This document shows positions 35,900 through 45,226 of a stretch of DNA of 64,000 nucleotides, piece by piece. Positions within the stretch are counted from its first letter, which is position 1; the number at the start of each line of letters is the position of its first letter. The stretch is from Aquabacter sp965279295. Lineage in GTDB: Bacteria; Pseudomonadota; Alphaproteobacteria; Rhizobiales; Xanthobacteraceae. The position numbers were made by a program, and so were the translations under genes. The notes below the pieces were generated by a model. The model was not told the DNA's origin. It saw only the letters and a list, made by a program, of their open reading frames with translations, and did not search any database. Location of the stretch: NCBI GenBank assembly GCA_965279295.1, contig CBDIHQ010000016.1. The stretch is one strand, 5' to 3'.

Positions 35900-36522
35900 G
35901 TGCATCGAACAACGGACCCCTGCGGGTCGGCATCGGCGGCCCGGTCGGCTCCGGCAAGACGGCGCTCATGGAGGCGCTGTGCAAGGCATTCCGCACCCGC
36001 TACGACATTTGCGCCATCACCAACGACATCTTCACCAAGGAAGACGCGCGCATTCTGACAGTCGCGGGCGCCCTGGAGCCCGAGCGCATTCTCGGCGTCG
36101 AGACCGGCGGCTGTCCCCACACGGCGATCCGCGAGGATGCATCCATCAACCTGCGCGCGGTGGCAGACATGCAGGCGAAGTTCCCGAACCTCGACATCGT
36201 GCTGATCGAGTCCGGCGGCGACAATCTCGCCGCGACCTTCTCGCCCGAACTGGCCGACATCACGGTCTATGTGATCGACGTGGCAGGCGGCGAGAAGATC
36301 CCGCGCAAAGGGGGACCGGGCATCACCCGCTCCGACCTGCTGGTGGTGAACAAGACCGACCTTGCCCCGATGGTGGGCGCTGACCTCTCGGTGATGGAGG
36401 CCGACACCCAGCGCATGCGCCAGGGGGGGCCTTATGTCTTTGCCTCGATCCGCAACGGCGTGGGCGTGGATGTGGTGGTTAAGTTCATTGAGGCGGCGGG
36501 CGGATTGTCCTCGGCCGCGTAG
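35896..36522 (+). CDS. ureG: Urease accessory GTPase UreG
   Basis: 208 residues; the ATG overlaps the ureF stop by 4 bp. A SIMIBI GTPase that powers nickel insertion. P-loop GPVGSGKTALMEALC (about 15-29), the nickel-binding CPH in GVETGGCPHTAIREDASINL (about 70-89), switch ESGGDNLAATFSPELAD (about 100-116), and the base-specificity motif VNKTDLAPMVGADL (about 152-165). All key residues are present. It ends the urea block; no terminator is obvious in the 72 bp before the next gene. Confidence 0.97.
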   Translation: MSASNNGPLRVGIGGPVGSGKTALMEALCKAFRTRYDICAITNDIFTKEDARILTVAGALEPERILGVETGGCPHTAIREDASINLRAVADMQAKFPNLDIVLIESGGDNLAATFSPELADITVYVIDVAGGEKIPRKGGPGITRSDLLVVNKTDLAPMVGADLSVMEADTQRMRQGGPYVFASIRNGVGVDVVVKFIEAAGGLSSAA

Positions 36523-36594
36523 GCCGGGCGGATTGCGTAACGACAAGGCAAGCGGTACCCACCTTCCCGCGTAACGGCATGCGGGGAGGTCGAG

Positions 36595-37913
36595 GTGGCG
36601 CAGGCGATATCAGCGGTTGAGCAGCGCGCCTACGCCAAGGCCCTGCGGCGCCTCATTCCCCTGATGATGACGCTGTATCTCGTCAGCTTTCTCGACCGGG
36701 TGAATGTCGGCTTCGCCGCCCTTACCATGAATGCCGACCTGGGCTTCACCCCGGAAGTCTACGGCTGGGGCGCCGGCATCTTCTTCCTGGGCTATTTCCT
36801 ATTCGAGGTGCCGAGCAATCTCGCACTCGAAAAGGTGGGCGCGCGGATCTGGATCTGCCGGATCATGGTGACCTGGGGACTGATTTCAGCGGCAACCGCC
36901 TTCGTCTCCGGGGGCGAACAGCTTCTTTATCCTGCGCTTCCTGCTGGGTGCGGCGGAGGCCGGCTTCCTGCCGGGCATGATCCTGTATCTCGGCTATTGG
37001 TTTCCGCTCGCCGTGCGGGCGCATTATGTCGCGCTGTTCATGGCGGCGGTGCCGATTGCCAGCGCGGTGGGGGGCGCCGCTCTCGGCCTTCATTCTGGAT
37101 GCCACGCACGACGCCTTCGGGCTGGCCGGCTGGCGCTGGCTTTTCATTTTGGAGGGGCTGCCAGCCTGCGTACTGGGGATCGTGGTTCTGGTGCTTCTGC
37201 CTGATAGTCCCGCCTCCGCGCCATGGCTGGATGCGCAGGAGAAGCAGGCGATCCAGGCCCGTCTGGCCGCTGACCAGGCCGAGCATGCCGCCGTCGCCCG
37301 GCACGCGCTCTGGCCGGCTCTGACCGATGCGCGGGTGATCGTGCTCGGCCTCGTCTATCTCGGCCTGGTCATCGGTCTCTACGGGGTCGGGCTGTGGCTG
37401 CCGCAGATCATGCAGGGCATGGGGTACGCCACCCAGCAGATCGGCTTCATCCTGATCATCCCATACGGCCTCAGCGCGGTGGCGATGCTGGCGTGGGGGC
37501 GGCATAGCGATCGCTCGGGCGAGCGCATTTTTCATGTGGCCGGGGCGGCGCTGGTGGGGGCGATCGGGCTGATCGCCAGCGTCCACGCCGGCAACCATCT
37601 GCTGGCGCTGGCGGCGATAACGCTCGGCTCCATGGGCATCTACGCGGCGCTCGGCCCGTTCTGGACCGTGCCGCCGCTGTTCCTGCGCGGCACGGCTGCG
37701 GCGGCCGGCATCGCCCTGATCAATTCCATCGGCAATCTGGGCGGCTTCTTCGGGCCCTATCTGGTGGGCTGGATCAAGCAGACCAGCGGGCGCTTCGAGG
37801 CCGGGTTCGAGGCATTGGCGGCGGCGCTGCTGGCCGCCGCCATCCTGACGATCGCGCTTGGCCGCATGCTGGCGGCCCGCCGCGCTTCCGCGAAGCGCGG
37901 CGCCGAGGGCTGA
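36595..37913 (+). pseudogene. MFS transporter (anion:cation symporter family) broken by two frameshifts
   Basis: The coding signal begins at a GTG (36595; MAQAISAVEQRAYAKALRRLIPLMM) and gives helices 1-4 of an ACS-type MFS protein (FLDRVNVGFAALTMNADLG). At the G5 run near 36910-36915 the reading continues one base out of phase (SFFILRFLLGAAEAGFLPGMILYLGYWF), and at the G6 run near 37072-37077 it shifts again by one (PLSAFILDATHDAFGLAGWRWLFILEGLPA) and then reads cleanly to 37913. Removing one G at each run restores about 438 residues of continuous protein. Either recent decay or homopolymer sequencing errors; the family transports organic acids such as phthalate or tartrate. Confidence 0.85.
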
Positions 37914-37926
37914 GACAGCCTGCCGC

Positions 37927-38928
37927 TCAGTGGTAGCCTTCGCCCTCGCGGACCTTGCCCCGGAAGATCCAGTAGACGAACACCACATAACCCAGCACGA
38001 CCGGCAGCAGGAAGATCACCCCGAACAGCATGAAAATCTGGCTGGGCGGCGCGGCGGCGGTCTGCCAGAGCGTGAGCGAGGGCGGCACCAGATAGGGGAA
38101 GGTGGAAATCCCCAGCCCCAGGAAGCCCAGCACGAACAGTGCGATGCAGCCGAGGAACGGCCACACCTCCGAGGTTCCCTTCAACCCCTTCCAGACGAAC
38201 CAGGCGATGGCGGCCGTGATCACGGGAATGGGCGCGAGGTAGAAAATATTCGGCACCGTGAACCAACGCTGTGCAATGCGGTCGAACGCGAACGGCGTCC
38301 ACAGGCTGACGATGCCCATGGCGACGATGACCACCGGCAGAAGGAGGGTGGCCGTGCGCCGGGCCTGCGCGGCGACTGCCCCGTCGGTTTTCATGATGAG
38401 CCAGGTGCTGCCGAGCAGGGCATAGCCCACCACCACGCCGATGCCGCACATGAAGGCGAACGGCGTCGCCCAGTCGAACGAGCCGCCGGCGAACTGGCCG
38501 TTCTTGACGTTGATGCCCTGGATCAGCCCGCCGAGCACCACGCCCTGGGCGAAGGCGGCGATGGTGGAGCCGGCGGAAAAGGAGATGTTCCACCCCATGC
38601 GTCTGCCCGCCAGCCAGCGGAACTCAAACGCGATGCCCCGGAACACCAAAGCGAGAAGCATGATGATGATCGGCAGATAGAGCGCCGGCATCACCACCGC
38701 GTAGGCCTTGGGAAAAGCCACCCACAAGCCGCCGCCGCCGAGCACCAGCCACGTCTCGTTGCCGTCCCAGAAGGGCGCGACGGTGTTCATCATCTGGTCG
38801 CGATGACGCTCCTGCTTGGCGAATGGGAACAGGATGCCGATGCCGAGATCGAACCCGTCCATGATGACATACATAATCACCGCGACCGCTATGATGAGCG
38901 ACCAGATGACCGGCAGATACCATTCCAT
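37927..38928 (-). CDS. cydB: Cytochrome bd-type ubiquinol oxidase subunit II
   Basis: 333 residues, about eight or nine helices, starting MEWYLPVIWSLIIAVAVIMYVIMDGFDLG. Typical features are the GFDLG motif, FWDGNETWLVLGGGGLWVAFP (about 52-73) and FRGIAFEFRW (about 97). With CydA it forms a quinol oxidase that reduces oxygen without pumping protons. It begins 12 bp after cydA. No CydX-like small gene follows: only 13 bp remain before the convergent MFS gene. Confidence 0.96.
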   Translation of the reverse strand: MEWYLPVIWSLIIAVAVIMYVIMDGFDLGIGILFPFAKQERHRDQMMNTVAPFWDGNETWLVLGGGGLWVAFPKAYAVVMPALYLPIIIMLLALVFRGIAFEFRWLAGRRMGWNISFSAGSTIAAFAQGVVLGGLIQGINVKNGQFAGGSFDWATPFAFMCGIGVVVGYALLGSTWLIMKTDGAVAAQARRTATLLLPVVIVAMGIVSLWTPFAFDRIAQRWFTVPNIFYLAPIPVITAAIAWFVWKGLKGTSEVWPFLGCIALFVLGFLGLGISTFPYLVPPSLTLWQTAAAPPSQIFMLFGVIFLLPVVLGYVVFVYWIFRGKVREGEGYH

Positions 38929-38940
38929 GGTGCGGCCTCC

Positions 38941-40335
38941 TCACTCTGCGATGGCGTCGCGACCGGCGTCTTGCGCGGCGGCGATGGGACTGCTGGGACG
39001 ATCTTGGCGCGGTGGGTCGAGGGCGGAGCCGGACGGCCCCTTAACGATCAGCCGGTTGATGAAGTAGATGCCGGCCGAGAATACGAAGCCGTACACCAGC
39101 ACGAACAGGATCAAGGTCGTGAACACCGCCGCGCCGCTGACCGGCGAAATGGCGTCCGCTGTGCGCAGGATATTGTAGGCGACCCAGGGCTGGCGGCCCT
39201 GCTCGGTGACGACCCAGCCGGCGAGAATGGCCATGAAGCCGAGCGGCCAGGCACAAGAAGCCGGCCAGAGATACCAGCGGGTCTCATAGGCCTTGCGCTT
39301 GAACAGCAGCCACGCGCCGACCCAGCCGAAGAGGATCATCAGCACGCCGATGCCCACCATGATCCGGAAGCCGAAGAACGGGCCGATCAGCGGCGGGCGA
39401 TCTTCCGGCGCGAACTGGAGCAGGCCGGGGAAGGTGCCGTCGAAGGAATGGGTGATCAGCAACGAGGCCAGATTGGGGATCGAGACCTCGTAGTAATTCT
39501 TCTCCGCCTTCGCGTCCGGCCAGGCGAACAGGACCAGGGGCGCGGGCTTGGTGCCGTCCCAATGGGCCTCGATCGCGGCGATCTTGGCAGGCTGGTATTT
39601 GGCGGTGTTCAGCCCGTGGGCATCGCCCACATAGGCTTGGATCGGCGCGACGATAGCGAGCATGCCGATCGCCATCTGCATCATGACACGCGATTCCTCG
39701 TGGAACCGCCCGGCCAGCAGATAGCGCGCACCCACCGCCAGCACCACGAGGGAGGTGGTGAGATAGGCCGCCAGCAGCATGTGCGGCAGGCGATGCAGGA
39801 AGCTCGGATTGAAGATGATCTCCAGCCAGTCCAGCGGATAGGCGAGGCCGTCGCGCATCTCATAGCCGGTGGGGGTCTGCATCCAGCTGTTGGCGGACAA
39901 GATCCAGAACGCCGACATGGCGGTTCCCGCCGCGACCATCACGCAGGACAGGACGTGGAGCCAGGTGGGCACGCGGTTCCAGCCGAACAGCATGATGCCG
40001 AGGAAGGTCGCCTCCAGGAAGAAGGCGGTGAGCACCTCGAAGCCGATGAGCGGGCCGATCACGCTGCCGACCACTTCGGAGAAGCGCGACCAGTTGGTGC
40101 CGAATTGGTAGGACAGCACGATGCCGGACACCACGCCCATGGCGAAGCTGACGGCGAATATCTTGGTCCAGTAGCGGGCGAGGCGGTGGAACACCTCTCG
40201 TCCGGTCTTCAGCCAGAGCAGTTCGAGCGTGGCGATGAACGCCGAGAGCCCGATGGTGAAGCTCGGGAAGATGATGTGGAATGAAACCGTGAACGCGAAC
40301 TGGATACGCGCCAGCAGCACCGGATCGAAATCCAT
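38941..40335 (-). CDS. cydA: Cytochrome bd-type ubiquinol oxidase subunit I (short, CIO-like)
   Basis: 464 residues from the ATG at 40335 (MDFDPVLLARIQFAFTVSFHIIFPSFTIG). The haem-ligand His is in SFHIIFP (about 19), and GRQPWVAYNILRTADAISP (about 390-410) carries the conserved GRQPW loop. It is about 60 residues shorter than the E. coli CydA, consistent with a short Q-loop as in cyanide-insensitive (CioA) oxidases. It forms the haem subunit with CydB and is used under low oxygen or with respiratory inhibitors. Upstream 207 bp separate it from the response regulator gene. Confidence 0.95.
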   Translation of the reverse strand: MDFDPVLLARIQFAFTVSFHIIFPSFTIGLSAFIATLELLWLKTGREVFHRLARYWTKIFAVSFAMGVVSGIVLSYQFGTNWSRFSEVVGSVIGPLIGFEVLTAFFLEATFLGIMLFGWNRVPTWLHVLSCVMVAAGTAMSAFWILSANSWMQTPTGYEMRDGLAYPLDWLEIIFNPSFLHRLPHMLLAAYLTTSLVVLAVGARYLLAGRFHEESRVMMQMAIGMLAIVAPIQAYVGDAHGLNTAKYQPAKIAAIEAHWDGTKPAPLVLFAWPDAKAEKNYYEVSIPNLASLLITHSFDGTFPGLLQFAPEDRPPLIGPFFGFRIMVGIGVLMILFGWVGAWLLFKRKAYETRWYLWPASCAWPLGFMAILAGWVVTEQGRQPWVAYNILRTADAISPVSGAAVFTTLILFVLVYGFVFSAGIYFINRLIVKGPSGSALDPPRQDRPSSPIAAAQDAGRDAIAE

Positions 40336-40542
40336 TGCTCCTCCCCATCGGCAGCAGGGGCGGCCTGTGGGGTCGCCCTTCAATCACCGCCCGTCGGTGA
40401 GGCAACCTTAGCGAAGTTCCAGTCTGATCTCTATGGGGAACGCGGCTGATATCAGGTCATCCGCTACGTCATCATGCCGCCCGGCCAAAGGTCGCGCGAC
40501 AGCTTGGCAGGAAGCATCGCGATGTTCGGCCCGCGCGCGGTC

Positions 40543-40965
40543 TCAAACGTGCGAGTTGCGCCGCTCGGGCCGTGCGATGAAGGCCGCCTCGTGGTCCTCG
40601 TCCTTGCGGTTAAGGATGTCTTCCAGGGCCTTGGCGATGGCGCGGCTGGTGTAGGGCTTGGGCACACGCGGCGCGTCACTGAACCGGCCCGGAACCGGCA
40701 TGGCGCCCGAAAAGCCGCTGCAGAAGATGAAGGGGATGCCGCGCTCCAAGAGGATTTGGGCGGCGGGGTAGACATATTCGCCGCGCAGATTCACATCGAG
40801 AATGGCAACGTCCACGTCCACTGTCTCGGCCATTCGAACCGCTTCTGAGAGGGTGGCGACGGGGCCGAGGATGTCATGGCCCAGTGATTTCAGATTGTCT
40901 TCAAGTCCGAGAGCCACGAGAAGCTCATCTTCGACGATCAGAACACGCTTTCCTGAAATGCCCAT
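40543..40965 (-). CDS. Single-domain response regulator (receiver only)
   Basis: 140 residues. CheY-like receiver: acidic pocket in RVLIVEDELLVALGLEDNL (about 7-25), phospho-acceptor Asp in VDVAILDVNLRGEYVYPAA (about 56), and the Lys in RVPKPYTSRAIAKALEDIL (about 104). There is no output domain; such stand-alone receivers in alphaproteobacteria usually serve as phosphate shuttles or inhibitors. No kinase gene is adjacent. cydA follows on the same strand, so a regulatory link is possible but unproved. Confidence 0.9.
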   Translation of the reverse strand: MGISGKRVLIVEDELLVALGLEDNLKSLGHDILGPVATLSEAVRMAETVDVDVAILDVNLRGEYVYPAAQILLERGIPFIFCSGFSGAMPVPGRFSDAPRVPKPYTSRAIAKALEDILNRKDEDHEAAFIARPERRNSHV

Positions 40966-41016
40966 ATCAATGCGCCCTCTTCCCCCGGTCCTGGCGCATT
41001 AACGAATGATAATCGT

Positions 41017-41060
41017 CTTCGGTTCCCGCCTTAGTCTAATGTCCATGGCGGGAACCGAAG
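41017..41060 (-). terminator. Strong stem-loop downstream of efp
   Basis: Perfect 14-bp inverted repeat CTTCGGTTCCCGCC (41017-41030) / GGCGGGAACCGAAG (41047-41060) with a 16-base loop, 15 bp past the efp stop. No T-tract follows, so it may be a processing or mRNA-end structure rather than a classical terminator. Confidence 0.6.
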
Positions 41061-41074
41061 GGGCACGCGTGCGC

Positions 41075-41644
41075 TCAGTCCTTGGCGCGTTCCACGTAGG
41101 AGGCATCTTCGGTCATGATGACGACGCGGGTGCCCGCCGAGACGTGCGGGGGAACCATGGTGCGCACGCCGTTGGAGAGCATCGCGGGTTTATAGGACGA
41201 CGAGGCGGTCTGCCCCTTAACTGTCGGCTCGGTGTCGACGATCTCAAGGGTCACGCGCTGCGGCAACTGGATGGCGATTGCCACTTCGTTGTGGAGCGAA
41301 ATGATGCAGGCCATGCCTTCCTGGAGATAGACCTTGAGGTCGCCCATCACGTCCGCGGAGACGGTGATCTGGTCATAGGTCTCCGGATTCATGAAGGTGA
41401 AGCCGTCGCTGTCCTGGTAAAGGTAGGTATGCGTGCGATCCTCGACATAAGCGCGTTCCACCTGCTCGGTGGTGCGATAACGTTCGGAGATCTTCACCCC
41501 GTCCGAAATTCGGCGCATGTCCATCTGCGTGACGGGCGTGCCCTTGCCGGGGTGGATGTTCTCCGCGCTGAGAATGACGTAGAGCTTGTCGTCGATATCG
41601 ACCACGTTGCCTTTGCGCAGAGAGCTTGCGATTACCTTGACCAC
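41075..41644 (-). CDS. efp: Elongation factor P
   Basis: 189 residues from a GTG at 41644 (VKVIASSLRKGNVVDIDDKLYVIL). EF-P rescues ribosomes stalled at polyproline. The modified residue is a lysine in ENIHPGKGTPVTQ (about 34), the type that receives beta-lysine from EpmA rather than rhamnose. Domains II and III follow, with the C-terminal GVRTMVPPHVSAGTRVVIMTEDASYVERAKD-type end. It is divergent from epmA, whose product modifies it, across a gap of about 130 bp. Confidence 0.96.
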   Translation of the reverse strand: MVKVIASSLRKGNVVDIDDKLYVILSAENIHPGKGTPVTQMDMRRISDGVKISERYRTTEQVERAYVEDRTHTYLYQDSDGFTFMNPETYDQITVSADVMGDLKVYLQEGMACIISLHNEVAIAIQLPQRVTLEIVDTEPTVKGQTASSSYKPAMLSNGVRTMVPPHVSAGTRVVIMTEDASYVERAKD

Positions 41645-41776
41645 GTCGCGTCTTCCTCGAAATATTGGCGGCGTGCGGCCACCTTCTGTCGGCGCGCAAC
41701 ATAGCGATCTTCGCGCCTTTCGCCAGTGTTTCGGCGTTATTTTGCGCGCCGGGGCTCCATTGGCCCCGTTTCTGGG

Positions 41777-42838
41777 ATGTCCCAGATGACCACGACGCCC
41801 ACAGCGAGCGATTGGTGGGATGCCGGCAGGCATGCGGACCGCCGGCCGTTTCTGTTGGCGCGCGGGCGTGTGGTTGCGGCTCTGCGGGGCTATTTCGCGG
41901 ACGAGAATTTCATCGAGGTGGAAACCCCGGTGCTTCAGCGTTCGCCAGGGAATGAGGCGCATCTGCATGCCTTCGCGACCCAATGGCATGCGCCGCAGGG
42001 CGGCGCTGTTCCCTATTATCTCCGGACATCGCCGGAGTTCGCCGCCAAGAAGCTGCTGGCGGCGGGGGAAAAGCGGATTTTCGAACTGGCGCGGGTGTTC
42101 CGCGACCGGGAGCGGGGCATCGCGCACCATCCCGAATTCACAATGCTCGAATGGTACCGCGCCGCGGCGCCTTACGAGGCGCTGATGGCGGATTGCACCC
42201 GCCTGCTGGGCCTTGCCGCTGATGCCGGCGGAACCACCACCTTCAGCTATCGCGGCATGTCGTGCGACCCCTTCTCGGCGCCCGAAAGGCTGACGCTGGC
42301 GCAGGCGTTCGGCCGGTTTGCCGGGCTTGATCTCCTGCGCTTCCTTGCAGCGCCGGGGGAGGAGCCTGAACCCGGCCCGTTCGCTGAAGCGGTGGTGGCA
42401 AAGGGCATCCGTGTCGCGCCCGATGACACCTGGGCCGATGTGTTCAGCCGGGTTCTGGTGGAGCGCATCGAGCCGCATCTGGGGCAGGGGCGCGCGACGA
42501 TCCTGTGCGAATACCCCACCAGCGAGGCGGCGCTGGCCCGTCCCAAGCCGGGGGACCCGCGTGTCGCGGAACGTTTCGAGCTTTATGCCTGTGGGCTGGA
42601 ACTGGCGAACGCCTTTGGCGAACTCATAGACCCGGTAGAGCAGCGCCGCCGGTTCGAGGTGGAGATGGCGGAGAAGGCGCGGCTATATGGCGAACGCTAC
42701 CCGATCGACGAAGGGTTCCTGGCCGCGCTCGCCCATATGCCCCCCGCAAGCGGCTGCGCCCTGGGGCTCGACCGCCTCGTGCTGCTGGCGTCCGGCGCTC
42801 GGCGCATTGAGGATGTGCTCTGGGCGCCGGTGGAATAG
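41777..42838 (+). CDS. epmA: EF-P lysine lysyltransferase (EpmA/GenX/PoxA)
   Basis: 353 residues from the ATG at 41777 (an ATG at 41786 is equally possible). It is a class II lysyl-tRNA-synthetase-like protein without the anticodon-binding domain: motif 2 FELARVFRDRERGIAHHPEFTMLEWYRA (about 120-150) and motif 3 GCALGLDRLVLLASGARRIEDVLW at the C-terminus. It attaches (R)-beta-lysine to EF-P. The divergent pairing with efp supports the call. EpmB, the aminomutase that makes beta-lysine, is not in the window. Confidence 0.95.
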   Translation: MSQMTTTPTASDWWDAGRHADRRPFLLARGRVVAALRGYFADENFIEVETPVLQRSPGNEAHLHAFATQWHAPQGGAVPYYLRTSPEFAAKKLLAAGEKRIFELARVFRDRERGIAHHPEFTMLEWYRAAAPYEALMADCTRLLGLAADAGGTTTFSYRGMSCDPFSAPERLTLAQAFGRFAGLDLLRFLAAPGEEPEPGPFAEAVVAKGIRVAPDDTWADVFSRVLVERIEPHLGQGRATILCEYPTSEAALARPKPGDPRVAERFELYACGLELANAFGELIDPVEQRRRFEVEMAEKARLYGERYPIDEGFLAALAHMPPASGCALGLDRLVLLASGARRIEDVLWAPVE

Positions 42839-42844
42839 CCGAGC

Positions 42845-43987
42845 CTACTCGCCGGGCGGTGTGAAGCCCCGCGTGATGCCGCTGATCTGAATCTGGCCGA
42901 ACTTCACAGATTCCGGCACCGCGCCGCCATTGTTGGCGACATCTCGCTCCACCGATTGGCGCATTTTGCCGCGAAGACCGGCGAGTTGGGCAAACTTGCC
43001 GTGGTTGAGGTCGTCCCCTTCGGACTTCAGATCCGTGAGATCGACCACCACGGCACCGAGTGCCACCAGTTCCTTGTCGCTGGAGAAATTGCCGAGCCGC
43101 TGCTTCCCGCCTGCGATGAAGTCGGAGATGCCGAGCGCCTTGTCATCGCGCGAGACGATGACGACGAACGGCTTCGCCGGCGTTCCGAACCGCTTGAGCT
43201 GCGACTTGAACACATCCACGTCGATATCCGGGGCCGCCAGGATGATATTGCCAACCCGTTGGGGCGGAATGCCGGTGCCGGCGATCTTCATCTGGCGCAA
43301 GGCTTCCACCGTCACCCAATTGCCCATGGAGTGGGCCATGACCGTGATCTTCTCCGCATTGCTCTGGGCGACGAGCGTCAGCGTGCGCTCGAGGCTGTCG
43401 CGCGCGGCGGTCGCACTGTTGTTGTCATAGACATAATCCTCAGTCTTGCCGCGCGAGGCCCAGGTAAACAGGACCGGCACTGCGGTCGCGTCGGCGTCGT
43501 GCGCCATCTGGGTGAGGCGGAACAAGGCTTCGGAGAATTGCGTGTTGTAGCCGTGGACGAACACGAACACGTTCTTCTCGCCCCGTGGCCGCTTGGCGAG
43601 TTCGCTGTTGATGTCCTGGACGAATTGCGCGTCGGTGTCGCGATAGAAGGCTTCGTGGACCACCATATCGGTCTTGGGATTGCCGGGCGCCTGGCTCGGC
43701 CATTCGATGCCGCCCGCCTTGTGGGTCGGCGGCACGGTGATGGAGACGGCGGCAAAGTCCAGCTTGTCCGCCCGTTCGCCGTTGAACAGCGTGCCGGGCC
43801 TTGCATCACGGGCGCGGGTGGTCGCGACAAGGATGGTGTGGGGCGTGGCACCGGGTGCCTCGCTGAGCGTCGGGGTCAGCACATCCGGCCCCGGACGTGA
43901 GGCACACCCGCTGATCGTGCCGCCGAAAGCGAGCATAGCCACTATGAGGAGGCACGCGCGGCCGCGTGAACCGATCGTCCCGGTCAT
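42845..43987 (-). CDS. Lipoprotein of the DUF900 alpha/beta-hydrolase family
   Basis: 380 residues. A lipobox (LAFGGTISGCASR, Cys about residue 28) marks a membrane-anchored lipoprotein. The DUF900 esterase-like core has KNVFVFVHGYNTQFSEALFRL (about 138-158), then the nucleophile elbow MAHSMGNWVTVEAL (Ser about 222) and ILAAPDIDVDVF (about 250). Substrate unknown. It converges with epmA with a 6-bp gap. Confidence 0.88.
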   Translation of the reverse strand: MTGTIGSRGRACLLIVAMLAFGGTISGCASRPGPDVLTPTLSEAPGATPHTILVATTRARDARPGTLFNGERADKLDFAAVSITVPPTHKAGGIEWPSQAPGNPKTDMVVHEAFYRDTDAQFVQDINSELAKRPRGEKNVFVFVHGYNTQFSEALFRLTQMAHDADATAVPVLFTWASRGKTEDYVYDNNSATAARDSLERTLTLVAQSNAEKITVMAHSMGNWVTVEALRQMKIAGTGIPPQRVGNIILAAPDIDVDVFKSQLKRFGTPAKPFVVIVSRDDKALGISDFIAGGKQRLGNFSSDKELVALGAVVVDLTDLKSEGDDLNHGKFAQLAGLRGKMRQSVERDVANNGGAVPESVKFGQIQISGITRGFTPPGE

Positions 43988-44219
43988 GAGCGACGATCGG
44001 GCATTTTCGCCGGAGCATCGTGGCCCCCGCTCTCATTCAACGCACGCAACACTGCCCCCGGCACAATCCCCGACAGCGCGGAACATATCAGCGAAATTTC
44101 GCCTTCGGGAGATGGTGTTTTTTGATGGAATGCCATGGTTTTGGCCAGACGAAGAGAGGGCGAGGGGGCAGGGGGTTTTCCTGTTGTCGGTAAATTTAGA
44201 CAAATTGCGTTGCCATGAC

Positions 44220-45206
44220 ATGAACATGACGCTTCGCCGGGGCATAATGCGAATCATGCAGAGCGTGTCCGAACTCGACCCTCCTCGCCGTATCCAATAC
44301 GCGGCCTTGCCCTATCGCCAACGGCAGGATGGGGAGGTGCAGATTCGGCTGATCACATCGCGCGAAACCCGGCGCTGGGTGATCCCCAAGGGATGGCCGA
44401 TGAAGGGCCTGCCGCCGCACAAGGCGGCCGAGCGCGAGGCGTTCGAGGAGGCGGGCCTGCTGGGCAGCATTTCGCCCACCTCGATCGGGCTCTACACCTA
44501 TGAGAAGAGGCTCTCCGTGAAGCGCAGCGTGACCTGCGACGTGATGGTCTTTCCGATGAAGGTGAAACGCTATCTGAAGAAGTGGCCTGAGCGCACCCAG
44601 CGCATCGGCTTCTGGTTCACCATCGAGGGCGCCGCCGCCGCGGTTCAGGAAGAGGAGTTGCGGGACCTTATCCTGCGCTTCGGAGTGACGATGGCCGTGC
44701 GCTTTGCCGCCAAGGGCGAGAAGACAGCTATGACTGAAGATGCGCGCCCCGCTGACAAGCCGGCTGCCAAGGACAGAAAAGCGCCTTCCAAGGACATCGC
44801 GGCCAAGGCGCCTTCGGCTAAAGCGAAGAAGGACGATGCTGGCCTGCGCGCCGCCAAGTCGAAGGTGTCGGCCGCGACATCTGATGCCGCTGAAAGCGTC
44901 GCTGCGGCCCACCTGGTGAAGAAGGCGTCGGCCAAGAAGGCCGAGACAAAGGCGGCGACCAAGAAGGCGGCTGCGCCCGAGAAGGCTCCCCCGGCTAAGA
45001 AAGCCGCAGCCGGCAAAGCAGCCAAGCCGGCGGAGGGGGGTGCGCTCGCTGCGGACCCGAAGAGTAAAGCTGCGCCGGTGCCTACCAAGAAGTCGGGAGC
45101 GTCCAAGAAGGCGGCAAGCCAGAAGAAGCCCGCCAAAGCGAAAAAGTCCGCCAAGGCCGAACTGTCGGCCGGCGGCGATTTGGCCATGCCCCGGACCACG
45201 CACTAA
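44220..45206 (+). CDS. NUDIX hydrolase with a Lys/Ala-rich histone H1-like C-terminal tail
   Basis: 328 residues if started at the ATG at 44220; ATGs at 44247 and 44256 are also plausible and no ribosome binding site decides. Residues 20-165 form a NUDIX domain: RRWVIPKGWPMKG, then the box AAEREAFEEAGLLG; the first Glu of the classical box is replaced by Leu, as in related alphaproteobacterial proteins. Residues 165-318 are a low-complexity tail of AKK, PAKK and KKAA units, like bacterial histone H1-like proteins. NUDIX enzymes cleave nucleoside diphosphates linked to another group; the tail should bind DNA, RNA or polyphosphate. The combination is unusual. Confidence 0.82.
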   Translation: MNMTLRRGIMRIMQSVSELDPPRRIQYAALPYRQRQDGEVQIRLITSRETRRWVIPKGWPMKGLPPHKAAEREAFEEAGLLGSISPTSIGLYTYEKRLSVKRSVTCDVMVFPMKVKRYLKKWPERTQRIGFWFTIEGAAAAVQEEELRDLILRFGVTMAVRFAAKGEKTAMTEDARPADKPAAKDRKAPSKDIAAKAPSAKAKKDDAGLRAAKSKVSAATSDAAESVAAAHLVKKASAKKAETKAATKKAAAPEKAPPAKKAAAGKAAKPAEGGALAADPKSKAAPVPTKKSGASKKAASQKKPAKAKKSAKAELSAGGDLAMPRTTH

Positions 45207-45226
45207 CCGGCAAAGGCCCGAGGGCC

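Noticed and set aside
37858..40284. Very long plus-strand open frame (808 codons)
   Set aside because: It is the antisense shadow of cydB and cydA, whose proteins are clear; high GC keeps the opposite frame free of stops.
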